Positions 1-10,200 of a stretch of DNA of 64,000 nt are shown here, one piece after another. This stretch comes from Lichtheimia corymbifera B2541 (Eukaryota; Mucoromycota; Mucoromycetes; Mucorales; Lichtheimiaceae). Each line of letters opens with the position of its first letter. The first letter of the stretch is position 1. The notes under the pieces were generated by a model. That model saw only the letters and a list, made by a program, of their open reading frames with translations, did not search any database and was not told the DNA's origin. The position numbers and the translations under genes were made by a program. The stretch spans positions 62,001 to 126,000 of the forward strand of contig JNEU01000741.1 of assembly GCA_000697475.1 (NCBI GenBank), given 5' to 3'.

Positions 1-640
1 GTTTCCTTAACGTATATTGAGAACCCATCACTGATCTGATAAGCAATTCAATGCTGTAACCAAGCTGAATAAAAGAGGGGACGAATACGACATGCATAAG
101 AAAAGCTGTGCCGGCAATGGTGTAGTAAATGAGCGTCTTCAGCGGGATATGATGAGGTGCCGTTAAGAGCAGTGTCATGTAGGGAATCTCCAATGGCTCG
201 ATACACATACGCAGAAATCCATCCAAAAAAGCCATTACGGGCACGGATATAATGACAATCAATAATGCATGGCTCAACCATCCTATTGCATCCTTCCGTA
301 TCGCTGAAACCTCCTTGTTGTGGCGTACTTGTGGGTGTCGTTCTCCTTCCTTTTTTCTATCGTTCCATCGTCCAAGCACCTTGTAAAACGGCTCCACGTG
401 TTCATTATCATCAGCCATGTATCGGACCATGCCAAAGCTTGCATAGCATGAAAAGAACGCAACCACTGCCATATCCAGCATCTCGCCACCACCATTGAAA
501 GCAAGGGGAATCACGAGTTGAAGCAACACAATCGCAGAGAGAATGACATTACTAGGTTTGGCGTCTGGTTGTCGCGTGAGGATATAAAATAGCAAGGAGG
601 GAATCGCACAGCTGATGAAGACGCCAAGTCGATCCAACAT
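1..640 (-). CDS. Wax-synthase-like integral membrane acyltransferase, 3' part cut by window edge
   Basis: An open minus-strand frame of 213 codons runs from the ATG at 640 off the left edge. The product is very hydrophobic. Two helices follow the start (LLFYILTRQ and VILSAIVLLQLVIPLAF), then a charged loop (RWNDRKKEGERHPQ), then further membrane segments (ALLIVIISVPVMAFL, LIYYTIAGTAFLMHVVF). The last visible residues, MGSQYTLRK, lie where fungal wax-synthase-domain proteins carry a FWGRRWHQ-type motif, which would fall just outside the window. Known family: MBOAT-related membrane acyltransferases that esterify fatty alcohols, sterols or trichothecene-like substrates. The substrate here cannot be inferred. 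The frame stays open upstream of 640, so the start could be further 5' or in another exon; 640 is the first ATG of this frame. The family call is an inference from topology and the C-terminal context. Confidence 0.5.
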   Translation of the reverse strand, partial: MLDRLGVFISCAIPSLLFYILTRQPDAKPSNVILSAIVLLQLVIPLAFNGGGEMLDMAVVAFFSCYASFGMVRYMADDNEHVEPFYKVLGRWNDRKKEGERHPQVRHNKEVSAIRKDAIGWLSHALLIVIISVPVMAFLDGFLRMCIEPLEIPYMTLLLTAPHHIPLKTLIYYTIAGTAFLMHVVFVPSFIQLGYSIELLIRSVMGSQYTLRK

Positions 641-1236
641 TGGTTGCTTTTCTGGAGGAGACGTTGTTGGTCTGTTCGTACAAATAGCGTTTTGCGGGAT
701 GGCAAATAAGGGTCGTGTGCACAAGCAAAAATGGCAGATCTCTCTTATCAACACTCCTTTTAAGGTGGCCACGTTCTCCTTTTATCATATTCATTGTTTG
801 CTGTCGACGATCCCATATCATGTCATGTATTGCCACGCACAAAACATAGCAGAGATGATCATTGGAAGATATCACAATCACCCGTTCGTTGTAATTACTA
901 TCACAATATTGTATGGATAGCAATGCACCCACACCTAGCTTTTGTTTCAACCGGTTTTATGCACTCGCTCCCTTTAAACCTCCTTCAAGAAATACACACT
1001 CTATCACCAATGCATCTTGCATATCTCCCTTTGCCATTGCTTTGTGTTTGAGAAGAATTGAGAGTATCAAGTTATCACGACATCTCCTTTTATCCAGGAG
1101 GAATAGCAGTAAGAGTATACTCTATGCTGGCTACAGGTTTCCATCCAACTCCTTTTACATACGAGTGCAATGAGATGTGTATATAAATGCCATCTACCGA
1201 GCTGAACGGGTTGTCATACGTCTTATAACAACAACA
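641..1236. promoter_or_regulatory. Divergent intergenic region with a TATA box for the 1237 gene
   Basis: This gap separates the minus-strand membrane protein from the plus-strand secreted protein. A TATATAAAT box lies at 1180-1187, about 50 bp before the ATG at 1237, a plausible core promoter. A minus-strand frame at 552-950 has no recognisable content and is not called. Confidence 0.45.
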
Positions 1237-1526
1237 ATGCGTTTCTCACTTTCTCTCTCCATTGCCATCCTTGCTGTCTTTGCTAGTGTTCAAGCTAAGC
1301 AACCTGAAGGTATGGTATACAATATAGAGCAATCATCCGGAATTAGTGTAAATATTCACATACATGTACCATAGTCCAAGAAGGCACTGCTGAGGTTCAA
1401 GGCAAAGGCGAACCCCAATCCCGTCTCAGCGTACCAGAATGTCTCGATGAAGACGGTGAAGTCATTCAAGGGTGTCTCGATGGCGTTGGCAATGATGATC
1501 CCGAAGTATTGGATAGGGAGGAGTAA
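1237..1526 (+). CDS. Small secreted acidic protein (74 aa), two exons
   Basis: Exons 1237-1309 and 1375-1526, with a 65-bp GT-AG intron (GTATGG...CATAG) after the first base of codon 25, give 74 residues. Residues 1-20 (MRFSLSLSIAILAVFASVQA) form a classic signal peptide ending in an AxA-like site. The mature part is acidic, with two cysteines in an ECLDEDGEVIQGCLDG context that could form one disulfide, and ends in DREE. No known domain is seen. It is the first of three consecutive plus-strand genes with MR-led signal peptides. It might be an effector-like or wall-associated small secreted protein, but that is only an inference. The TATA box at 1180 and the conserved exon frame support it as a real gene. 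Confidence 0.65.
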
Positions 1527-2051
1527 TAAATCTATGCATTATTCGTTACTTGTCCTCAGATAATAGCCCTTCTTTATGTTCCATCATATCTTTGTCAGGA
1601 ATAATACATATTACATTCAAAGTGTAAGAGGATAAAATGTTGTTCCAATGGAGATGTGCATTTGTGTGTGCATAATGTAATGGCTGGCGGCATTAGTATA
1701 TGCAGCTCTGTTTTGCCCTGGGGTGACATGGCATGTTCGCACATGGTAGTTTTGGTTTGTTGACGTTGATTGTTTGTATTTGTTTTACCTGCTGCCCAAT
1801 ATGCCACACAGATTACGCATGAAAAAGAAAAATGCCGAGAACCTTTGGGGGATCTAAAGCCTGTCATTTTCTTTATTCCCCACCCCCCAAAACTGCAACC
1901 CAGCTCAACCAACTTTTGTCCGACAGCCGAAAACAAAGCCATGACACACGCACGCACACACGCACACACAAAAACCGTGACACTCATTTACACCCATTCT
2001 TTTCCTTTTTTTCCTTGCAACACCAATATCACACCCCGCCTCGCTTTGATC
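1527..2051. other. Intergenic, CA-rich microsatellite, no gene seen
   Basis: The gap between the first two small secreted-protein genes. An AC/CGCACA-rich stretch lies near 1940-1972, in the putative 5' leader of the 2052 gene. The long frames on both strands (for example 1595-1987 minus) are low-complexity and show no family features. Confidence 0.5.
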
Positions 2052-2314
2052 ATGCGTTCAAATCTTCTGGCTTTGCTATGTATGGCCTTGGCAATGATGG
2101 CCCATGGACTCCCTACACCTGATGGTGATGACAACCAAGCTGTGGACAACTCGGAACACGTTGCTATTCCTCATGTGAGAATCGGTAAAGTATCATAAAA
2201 AAGTGGCAGCAACATGAATGAATGCTAATACAATGAACCCAATATGTAGGCACAGTCGGTATTCGACGTCCAGGCGAGGAAGGAGGGAGCCAACGTATTC
2301 AACTTGCCGAGTAA
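2052..2314 (+). CDS. Small secreted protein (65 aa), two exons
   Basis: Exons 2052-2184 and 2250-2314 are joined across a 65-bp intron (GTAAAG...TGTAG), the same length as in the preceding gene. Residues 1-20 (MRSNLLALLCMALAMMAHGL) are a signal peptide. The mature part starts PTPDGDDNQAVDNSE and ends RRPGEEGGSQRIQLAE, with no cysteines. It has no recognised domain. Like the gene at 1237 it places one phase-1 intron late in the coding sequence, which suggests shared origin or design with very low primary similarity. Both lie head-to-tail with a third secreted-protein gene at 3474. Function unknown. Confidence 0.6.
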
Positions 2315-3473
2315 ATGGATTGCTCAAGATGTCAAAAGAATGCGATATGGCCATTTGTGTGTATATATTCCATTGACAATTTAATTAATGAACCGTATCT
2401 CGTCTTGCCAATTTGTGGTAGCCATTTGTGCAAATAAATGGTCCCTTTGTATTATTTCTTTATTGATGATATCGCTTTGATGAATATCTGTGGCAAGCGT
2501 TACATAGTCCGCTTTATATACACAAGCAAAAAGAACTGACGTTGTTGGTTTCTCCTATTATATTGGATACTTGCTTGCAGCGTAAGATCAGAAACTATGC
2601 GCTACTCTTTTCTTTTACCGACCTGTGTATCCCATTCTCGAGCCCCTTATACTCTCGAAAAAGGAGTGCATGCGACGTGCACATGAGAACGAGAGAAAGG
2701 GGGAGTTTACAAGTAGGGATATCATAAACAAAGGGAAAAGCAAAACACTGGGCTGCTCTACCAGAGTCCGACTTTGATTATTAGGAAGGAGTATACGGAT
2801 GAAGCGTGAGTGTGTGTGTACGCCCTGCGTTGTTGTTGTTGCAAGAGAGCGGATTTCATATTCGACATGTCCATAAACGTCAACATCATGGGCTCTGGTA
2901 GCGCGGTACATATCAGCTGACAATCACCAGCAATGGCTCGCACAATTACATTCTATATTTTCATGTATCTGTGCAAACAAAAAGGGCAGAATGTAAACCT
3001 TCTGCTCTATACAACTCGTTTACTGCTTTTACTGCGTTGATGTTAACGAACGTCAATAACAACAACATCCATAAATAGCTGGGCGCGGTATGAAGATCAT
3101 TTATATTCTCCCTACCCACTCAAATCAACGAGTATAACACAATGGCACATCATCATCCGCACGTACAAATAAAATAACAAGACATGCAATTATTGTTAAG
3201 GAGAATCGATGCTCATTGTCTTTTTCAATCTCCTTGTTGCTCAAAAGAAAAAGGGGAAGAATAAAATATGGCACATGCTTGTCATTGATATCAAAGGTAG
3301 AAATAGACCCAACTTGTTTCACCACTCTTTTACTTTTCTTTTCACTTGTATAATCCATCAAACCCCATTACTCTCGTTATCTAATTTACGATAGACTATC
3401 TATCACGCTAGCCCCCCATACCAATCCTTTATACACATTCATACACACACGTACGCAACGTTTTATTTCCATT
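2315..3473. other. Intergenic, AT-rich, no gene seen
   Basis: About 1.16 kb between secreted-protein genes. Polyadenylation-like AATAAA/ATTAAT motifs follow 2314. TATA-like and CT-rich stretches before 3474 are the likely promoter of the acidic protein gene. No conserved coding frame is visible. Confidence 0.5.
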
Positions 3474-5432
3474 ATGCGACATTTTCTATCACTCTCCATG
3501 GTAGCAGCCATTGGGCTGATTTCTATTACTCGGGGTTTGCCGTTGAACGATCCCGCCCACGATGAACAACAAACCTCACCTTTGAATATCGCAAACATTG
3601 ATCTCCACCGCACAGTGTTTGGTGATACTGGTAGTGGACAGCTACCAATGCAAGCTAGTACACCTGATTCTGATGCTGCTGCGCAGCATGCCGTCCTCGC
3701 TGCAATTGACTTAAATGGTGATGAAGATGAGACTACCTCTATTCAGCGCCATCATCACACAGACGACGACGACGATGATGAAGACGACGATGAAGACGAC
3801 GACGATGATGATGATGATGACGACGACGACGACGATGATGATGATGATGACGATGATGACGATGATGATGACGATGATGAAGATGTCAACATTGTCCATC
3901 ACCGTGTATCTCATCATGGCCCACTACCTATCCTTCGATTGAAAAAACGTGGCGACAAGTCTCCTGAATTGCCTCCAGGGCAGCCAACAGAACTACCATC
4001 ACAAGAAGCAATTGACGCTCTCGAAGAAGAAATTCAAGCTGCGTTGGGACATCCATCATCTGGCAAGAGCAAAGATAAATCGTCATCTTCTGATAAGGAT
4101 CAAGGATCAAAAAAGAAACATAATGACAAATCCAAGGGCCATAAGAGCAAGGAGGATCACAAGGATAAGAGCGAATCACATGACCAGCACAAGAAAGGCG
4201 GTGACAGCAAGAAGCACAAATCCCATCATGAGGATAAGGAGAAGCACCACAGCAAATCAAAGAAGCCTCATGGACACAAGAACAAGAAGCCCAAGGTCAA
4301 GTCGGCTGTTGCTTTATCTGGAGCTGCAGCTGCTGGTGCCGGTGCTGCTGAAGCTGCTCATCACATTGCCAAGCATGAAGATGATCCATCATCATCATTG
4401 AGCGATGAGATTGCGTCTGCTGAAAAAGAAGCCAACGATGCTGTGGAAGAGGCTAAGAAACAAGATGATTCAAAGGACAAGGATGTACACGAGGAGCACA
4501 CTACCCAAAACGGCCCACTCTCACTTGGCGATGATACATCTATCGGGATTGATAAGGATACCCTTGCACCTGTGAACAACCTCTTAGCTGACAAGAATGG
4601 TGACAGCCTTGTTTCACCTGTCAACGAGCTCTTTTCTGATGACAATGGCAATCAAAACCTTGCTGCACCTGTCGACGATCTCTTATCTGACAAGAAGGAA
4701 GACAGCCTTGTTACACCTGTGAACGATTACTTATCCGGTCAAAGCAAGGAGGAGAAGGAGCTTACTGTAACAACGGATGATTCTGTATCTGAGGTGTCTG
4801 ATGACACAAGCGATCCTGTTGCCTCACCACCTGTTCAGCAATTCAAGTCCAAGCATCACAAGCAAGAGGATGATGATGGTGGTGATGACGACGATAGTGA
4901 CGGTGATGACGATGGTGATCAGCACGGCGATGAAGAAGATGATGATGACGACGAGGACGATGACGATGATGAAGATGAAGAAGATGAAGAGGAGGAAGAC
5001 GAAGAGGAGGAAGATGAAGACGAAGACGAGGATGAGGATGAGGATGAGGATGACGACGACGATGATGATGATGACGATGAAGATGATGAAGATGACGAAG
5101 ATGAAGAAGATGAGGAAAAGCCTAAACATTCCAAGCATCATCACAAGAAGCCTGAGCACAAGGAACCTGAGCCTAAGCCTGAGCCCAAGCCTGAGCCTAA
5201 GCCTGAACCCAAGCCAGAGCCTGAACCCAAGCCAGAGTCTGAACCCAAGCCAGAGCCTGAACCCAAACCAGAGCCCGAACCCACACATCAAGATGCACCA
5301 TCACCACCTCCACCTCAAGAAGAACCTCCTAAACAAGAAGAACCTGAACAACCTCCACAAGAAGAGCCTCAACAGGATGATACCCAAGATCAAAATGGCA
5401 GCATCTTTGATGTTCCCAACAATTGGATCTAA
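3474..5432 (+). CDS. Secreted charge-segregated polyampholyte protein with Asp, Lys/His, Glu/Asp and PEPK blocks (652 aa)
   Basis: A single exon from an ATG followed by a signal peptide (MRHFLSLSMVAAIGLISITR, residues 1-20). The mature protein is built of sharply separated blocks. Residues about 97-138 are almost pure aspartate. A KKR site at 157-159 could be cut by a Kex2-type protease. Residues about 195-275 are Lys/His/Ser-rich. A short Ala-rich segment follows, then four imperfect 15-17-residue repeats (LAPVNNLLADKNGDS, LVSPVNELFSDDNGNQN, LAAPVDDLLSDKKEDS, LVTPVNDYLSGQ). Next come about 80 mostly acidic residues (468-550), a PEPKPEPKP tract, and a Pro/Gln/Glu tail ending NNWI. The coding repeats are GAT/GAC and GAA/GAG mixtures, not a pure trinucleotide run, which suggests selection on the protein rather than simple slippage. 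No enzyme domain is seen. Cation binding, mineral or wall association, or condensate behaviour are possible. Function unknown. Confidence 0.7.
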   Translation: MRHFLSLSMVAAIGLISITRGLPLNDPAHDEQQTSPLNIANIDLHRTVFGDTGSGQLPMQASTPDSDAAAQHAVLAAIDLNGDEDETTSIQRHHHTDDDDDDEDDDEDDDDDDDDDDDDDDDDDDDDDDDDDDDDEDVNIVHHRVSHHGPLPILRLKKRGDKSPELPPGQPTELPSQEAIDALEEEIQAALGHPSSGKSKDKSSSSDKDQGSKKKHNDKSKGHKSKEDHKDKSESHDQHKKGGDSKKHKSHHEDKEKHHSKSKKPHGHKNKKPKVKSAVALSGAAAAGAGAAEAAHHIAKHEDDPSSSLSDEIASAEKEANDAVEEAKKQDDSKDKDVHEEHTTQNGPLSLGDDTSIGIDKDTLAPVNNLLADKNGDSLVSPVNELFSDDNGNQNLAAPVDDLLSDKKEDSLVTPVNDYLSGQSKEEKELTVTTDDSVSEVSDDTSDPVASPPVQQFKSKHHKQEDDDGGDDDDSDGDDDGDQHGDEEDDDDDEDDDDDEDEEDEEEEDEEEEDEDEDEDEDEDEDDDDDDDDDDEDDEDDEDEEDEEKPKHSKHHHKKPEHKEPEPKPEPKPEPKPEPKPEPEPKPESEPKPEPEPKPEPEPTHQDAPSPPPPQEEPPKQEEPEQPPQEEPQQDDTQDQNGSIFDVPNNWI

Positions 5433-5589
5433 TGTGCTTCACCAGTATTAATGCAACAATAAATCTTTGGTTTCCTTTGTCGATTTAAGTAATTGTATTG
5501 TGTAAATAGAGATTGGGCAGCTTTCCATTTGATTGCGTCTTTAGAATTGGCCACTAGAATAGGTGGTGTGGTATTATATAGCTTGCTTT

Positions 5590-6710
5590 GTTAACATTCA
5601 ATTCCTTTTATTAAGACAAAGTTGATCAGCATGCTGTAGAGCATATTGTGTGGAAGTTTGAGGTTTGAGAGAGGCGATCTCAAGGTAATGCATTAATGTA
5701 CAGTGTGAATGGATTTATAGGGCAGTGCCTGATCTATTTAATTTCCACTTCTTCCACTCCCACTTATCTACTCTTCCCATTCTCAACTGTTGCCCCATTC
5801 AACTTCAACTACAACCTGCGAACGATTGCTCTGCTTCAACCCATCATGTCAATCCTACAACTGTCTTGATCCGATTGTCTTTGACTGAATGGCATCTGCA
5901 TGGCGTGTGCCCCCACTACAACACCCGTGTTCCTTGACACTACACCCTCTCTTGTACACTCTTGCCACAACCATTCGTAACAGCACTCATTGCAGCAGTT
6001 GCTATTACTCCATCGCCTCAAACAGCGTTCACAACCTTGTCATTCTACTGCAACACACGCACTCATTGCAGACTTCTCTGCCACGATCAAACGTAGCAAC
6101 TGTTGTATCAACATGGTCTTTACTCCACTGTCTCAAGTTACTTGCAGCAACTTACTTTGATACATATGGATTCCAATGGTTACCAAGTCATACATTTACC
6201 AAATTCACCGCTATACAAGCATTCGTCAGCTGGTTGAACTGCAATGGATGACCAAGAAACGATTGACCAACAGCCGGATGGAAAAGCGGGCATATGAGCA
6301 GCGATCACATGGCTCTTTTCGACCAACATATTATGGATGGATGGATGCAATTAAGTGCAGTGATGAGATATCCTGGAATGTTGTATTGGTTACTTAGCGC
6401 GTCGTCTGCAGGAATGATCACGTGGATACGACTGAGGATGATGATGGATTGGACGGGATTGCCGAAATGGATTATACCTTGGCGAAAGGTGCTTTACGGC
6501 CATGGATGCTACTGGAATACTCAGGTCAATGCATGCAGCAGCTATTTTACAATCATGGATAGGATATTTAGGACGGTAGCAACCAAGAATACGATGGCAC
6601 AATTATCTCTGTTCCCTCTATGTGATTCACCCGTAGCTTATTCAATTTACAATGCTGTTCCCTTATCCCACTTACTCTATAAACAATCATACACCATGCG
6701 CTACCCTTAG
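5590..6710 (+). repeat. Dispersed repeat copy A (R1 end plus R2 body)
   Basis: This stretch repeats, in plus orientation, sequence also found at 8.4-9.6 kb (minus), 11.6-12.6 kb (plus), 19.1-20.5 kb (minus) and 57.4-58.6 kb (minus). Landmarks are GTTGATCAGCATG near 5620, the CTTCCACTC...CAACTGTTGCCCC stretch at about 5750-5800, and a decayed frame at 6250-6560. That frame parallels minus-strand frames at 8564-8902 and 19552-19803, sharing a DDDGLDGI-type segment in other copies. No intact gene is present. Boundaries are approximate, read by eye. Confidence 0.7.
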
Positions 6711-7019
6711 ACTCTTTCATTGAATCCAGCATAGTATTAAAAGAGCATCGTACTATCGGTTTATTTGCGTAAGATGTGGATCGCTTGTTTTTGTTTGTGG
6801 ATTGAAAGGGGGATAGGAACTTGAAGGTTGGAAAGCGGGATTGGGTCATTTACATCATTGTGCCATGATGCTTTCATCTTTTGTCATAGCTCCCTACAGT
6901 ATGTCGCATCGTAGTTCAAATCCATCTTGTACGTACAACAAGAAAAACTTAACAAAGATAACATGTCAGAATGGGGATACGGGAAAACATATCACGGCTC
7001 CCATGAAATCTTACCATGA
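6711..7019. other. Intergenic, nothing recognised
   Basis: About 300 bp between repeat copy A and the decayed gene on the minus strand. Only short frames are present. Confidence 0.4.
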
Positions 7020-8344
7020 ATGTGAATACCAGTAACAACATAATGACCGCTCTTCGATTCAATACTTTCATCCAGCATCAACTCCATGACCTTTCCTATC
7101 TTGAACAAATTCATCTCCACAGCTATCTTTCTTGTATGCGGCTTCTTGACTTCACCAGCAATGCACTCGACTCACCCTTTGTTATCAAGATGTCAGGCTT
7201 TGGTGCAATCAATGACTTGTCAACTTTGGCGTATGCTGTCTTGGCTGCCTTGGATGACTTGGTAGGCCTGTTCATATAAAGAAGAATGAGATAATTATAT
7301 GCTGTCATCGCTGCACATTCTTACCCCCATAATTGAATAGTCATTTTCTTTAGTAAACAACATCTTCAAGTAAGGCATGATGGCAAGGTTTGCAAACTGG
7401 GCTTCCTCTTCAGCAAGTTCATCCTCTCCATAGACACCTATGAAATTGGTTGCAGTACTTTGAAATTAGATGATGGCCAAAAGAGAGCAGAGAAATAAAG
7501 ATGCTTACAGGTCATCGAGGCACCGAGAAAACGCTTGTGCGATAGGGCCCTTGCTTCTGTTTGCCATTATCCGATACTCCAGTATGATGTTCTCCACCTC
7601 TTCTGATTCATATCTTGCTGCCTATTTTATCCGTTAGTATCGTTGGCTCTAATCGTGTTAACAACTATTTGTCGTAACGATGGTACCTTTGCTGATCACA
7701 TATCTGTTTTGAAGGTTTGTGTGAGATCATAGGCGCCATCTTGCAAGCTAAGGTCTTTGCGAACGTCTGCATGATATGCTTTGGGTATAACCATCCATGC
7801 GGCGTGCACTATACAAAGGAGTCCCAAATTTCCCATCAGACTGAGGTTGCCTTTACCCATAAATGATAGGTATACCTACCACAAAGGATCCATCAAGGAA
7901 CACACCCAAGTGTCACTAGACACCAATGATCAATGAAGTGATCTACATAGATGAAAGCATGAGTACCCTCATTGGGGAGCGCATAAAGACCATCCTTGAT
8001 ACTTACTACTAAGGGCCATTGATTGATGATGTTGTGCATGCAAGTAGAAAGAAAGGGTGTGTAATAGTGTTGGTGACAACAGCCTTGTTTATATGTGAGT
8101 GGGCGTGGGAATTGTGGTCATGATGGATCGAACTGATAAAGTGGTCAAGCACCTTGGGAGTGGCAAATCGAAGTGGTGGAGAATCAACAGCTGATGATGC
8201 ATAATCCACCTGCGGCTTGAAAGGTGATATTTTTTGTAGGTGACATAAGTATGTCCGCATCATCAATCTCACGCTAACTATCTCTGCGTTAGAGAATCGC
8301 CAGTGCCTTTCGTCTGCTATCAGCATGTGAGCTAGACGACGCAT
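7020..8344 (-). pseudogene. Decayed copy 1 of a repeat-associated gene family with a PD-(D/E)xK-like motif
   Basis: Minus-strand exon-like pieces read, from 5' to 3', GTHAFIYVDHFID (about 7940), WMVIPKAYHADVRKD (7800-7700), ARYESEEVENIILEYRIMAN (7610), VYGEDELAEEEAQFANLAIM (7430), KPDILITKG (7190), and after a one-base frame change IAGEVKKPHTRK and VMELMLDESIESKSGHYVV. PD...GEVK, with about 13 residues between D and E, fits the PD-(D/E)xK nuclease-fold signature. GEVK/GEIK followed by a KIGKVMELMLD-like helix resembles a family I recall as abundant in Mucorales genomes; that recollection needs a search. Frameshifts and one splice junction that does not keep frame mark it as a pseudogene. The same gene, with its intron, recurs at 63.2-64 kb. 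The frame at 8009-8344 may be an upstream exon. Confidence 0.5.
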
Positions 8345-8349
8345 CGCTT

Positions 8350-10200
8350 TCTATTCCCCCATTTCAATCCAAAACCAGCCAAGTGATCCACATCTTGCCC
8401 ATATGAGCTGATAGTATGATATCCCAAATATAACGTCACATCCATTTTTCATTCAATAAAAAAGTCTAAGAATATCCGAAGGTAGTGTGTATGTTCATCA
8501 AGTAAGTATGGTGATTGAATAAAGTACGGGTGAACCACATAGAGGGTAACAGGGATATTGGTGTCATTGCATTCTTGGTTGCTGCGGCCATAAGCATCCT
8601 TCATCCACGAGTGCCAAATACATCTCTGCATAGGCTGCCTTGAATATTCGAATACCATCCATATCAGTAAAGTACCATTCGTCGAAGATATGAGCCCTTT
8701 TGTCAATTCCATCCAATCCATCATCATCGTCAGTCGAGTCCACGTAATATGACCCTTCGTCCCTGTTGACGACGCACCAAATATGCACCACGATTCGATC
8801 CCCCATAGCCATTGCAAGTCCAACATCGATGCTGATATGCTTCCTTTTCCATCCGGCTGCAGGGTCAATCCCTTTCTCGGTCAGTTTCCATCGCTGTGCC
8901 ACGACATCAAGACTGCTGTGTACTTGAGAGCAGATATAGCATTATCCGTAGAAATCCGTATGTATCAAAGGAAGCTGCTACACGTAAATAACGATACGAT
9001 ACTTTGACTATCTGCTGTTGACGTAAAAAAGGCCGTAAGGCAGGTTGCTGCAGGCAAAGAACACTGTTCGAGACAATGGAGTAAAGGCTTTGCTAATAGC
9101 AACAACTGCTACATTTGGTCGCGGCAGAAAAGTGTGCAAGAGCGTGTATAGTAGTCGAATGACAAGCTTGTGAACGCTGTTTGAGGCGATGGACTAAAGA
9201 CCTTGCTAATGGCAGCTGCTGTCACGTTTGATTGTGGTCGAGGATCGGACAAAAGTAGATTGAGTGTAAAGCAACGCAGCTGTTGTCGTGCGGTGCATAC
9301 GCCATGAAGTTGCCATTCAGTCAAAGACAATAGGATCAAGGCAGTTGTAGGATTGACATTGATGGGTTGAAGCAGGACAATCGTTTGCAGGTTGTAGTTG
9401 TAGTTGAATGGGATAACAGTTGAGAATGGGAAGAAGAGGAAAGAAAGTGGAAGTGGAAGAGCTGGAAATTAAATCTGTCAAGTAGCCAGACATATCCATA
9501 TACACTGATATCAATGCATGATATTGGGATTGCCTGTCACAAACCTCAAACTTCCACACAATATGCTCTAGGACATGCTGAACAACTTTGTATTAATAAA
9601 GAACACACACTTCATTTGAAAATTTCGAAAGGTAGAGCATAATGTGAGATTGACTATGACGGATGAAATTTGGGAAAGCGCCGGATTTATGAAAAAGTCA
9701 ATTAGTATGTAGTTTCTTGGGATCCCCCATCTCGCACTTGAAACTTGGTCAGAAGGTACTCTCGCACATGCTGATCAACTTCATTCATTTAAAAACCGCA
9801 TGGTTCATTATGAACATTTTGAATGCCGGCCAGCCCAAATTTAGGGAAAAGTAGGGTCGGCGCTCCTGTTCCCCGAGATTGCCCACCTCGAACCTGAAAC
9901 TTTCACACAACACCCTTTCGACCACACCGAGCAATTTCGTTCTCATAAAGTGCCCAGAGTTCATAATGAAAATCTTGAATGTAGGAGAGACGACGAAGGG
10001 ATGGTGACATAAATAGGGTGTACGGCCGTGCGCGCCGATATTGCTGGTGGGGACGTCGAAACTTGGCCAGGAGGTGCTCTCGCGCATGCTGATCAATATT
10101 GTTCTCATAACGCCTCTACAAATCATTATGGAAATTTGGAGTTAGAGGCACCTTTATGTTTTACATATGCTGTAAACGTGATGCTATATGACAAGTGGTC
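8350..10200 (-). repeat. Dispersed repeat copy B (R2 body and R1 modules)
   Basis: Positions 8350-9560 match copy D (19.1-20.4 kb) from the outer CCACATCTT...GCATGATATCCC landmark through the ATTTTTCATT stretch, the decayed frame at 8564-8902, and the tract around 9320-9480 that is the reverse complement of 5720-5860. From 9560 to about 10200 follow R1 modules. These are roughly 170-200 bp and carry the recurring core CATGCTGATCAACTTCATT (9769) with a TTCATTATGA...TTTTGAATG tail. No intact gene. Confidence 0.65.

Noticed and set aside
3711..5291. Long frames opposite or overlapping the acidic gene (poly-Ser, poly-Met/Thr, poly-Ile/Val proteins)
   Set aside because: They are frame shadows of the GAT/GAC and GAA/GAG repeats of the real gene and have no signals of their own.
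8564..8902. 112-residue minus-strand frame with a DDDDGLDGIDK segment
   Set aside because: Homologous frames at 6250-6560 and 19552-19803 are broken, so it is repeat-derived. It may be the remnant of a gene but is not called as one.
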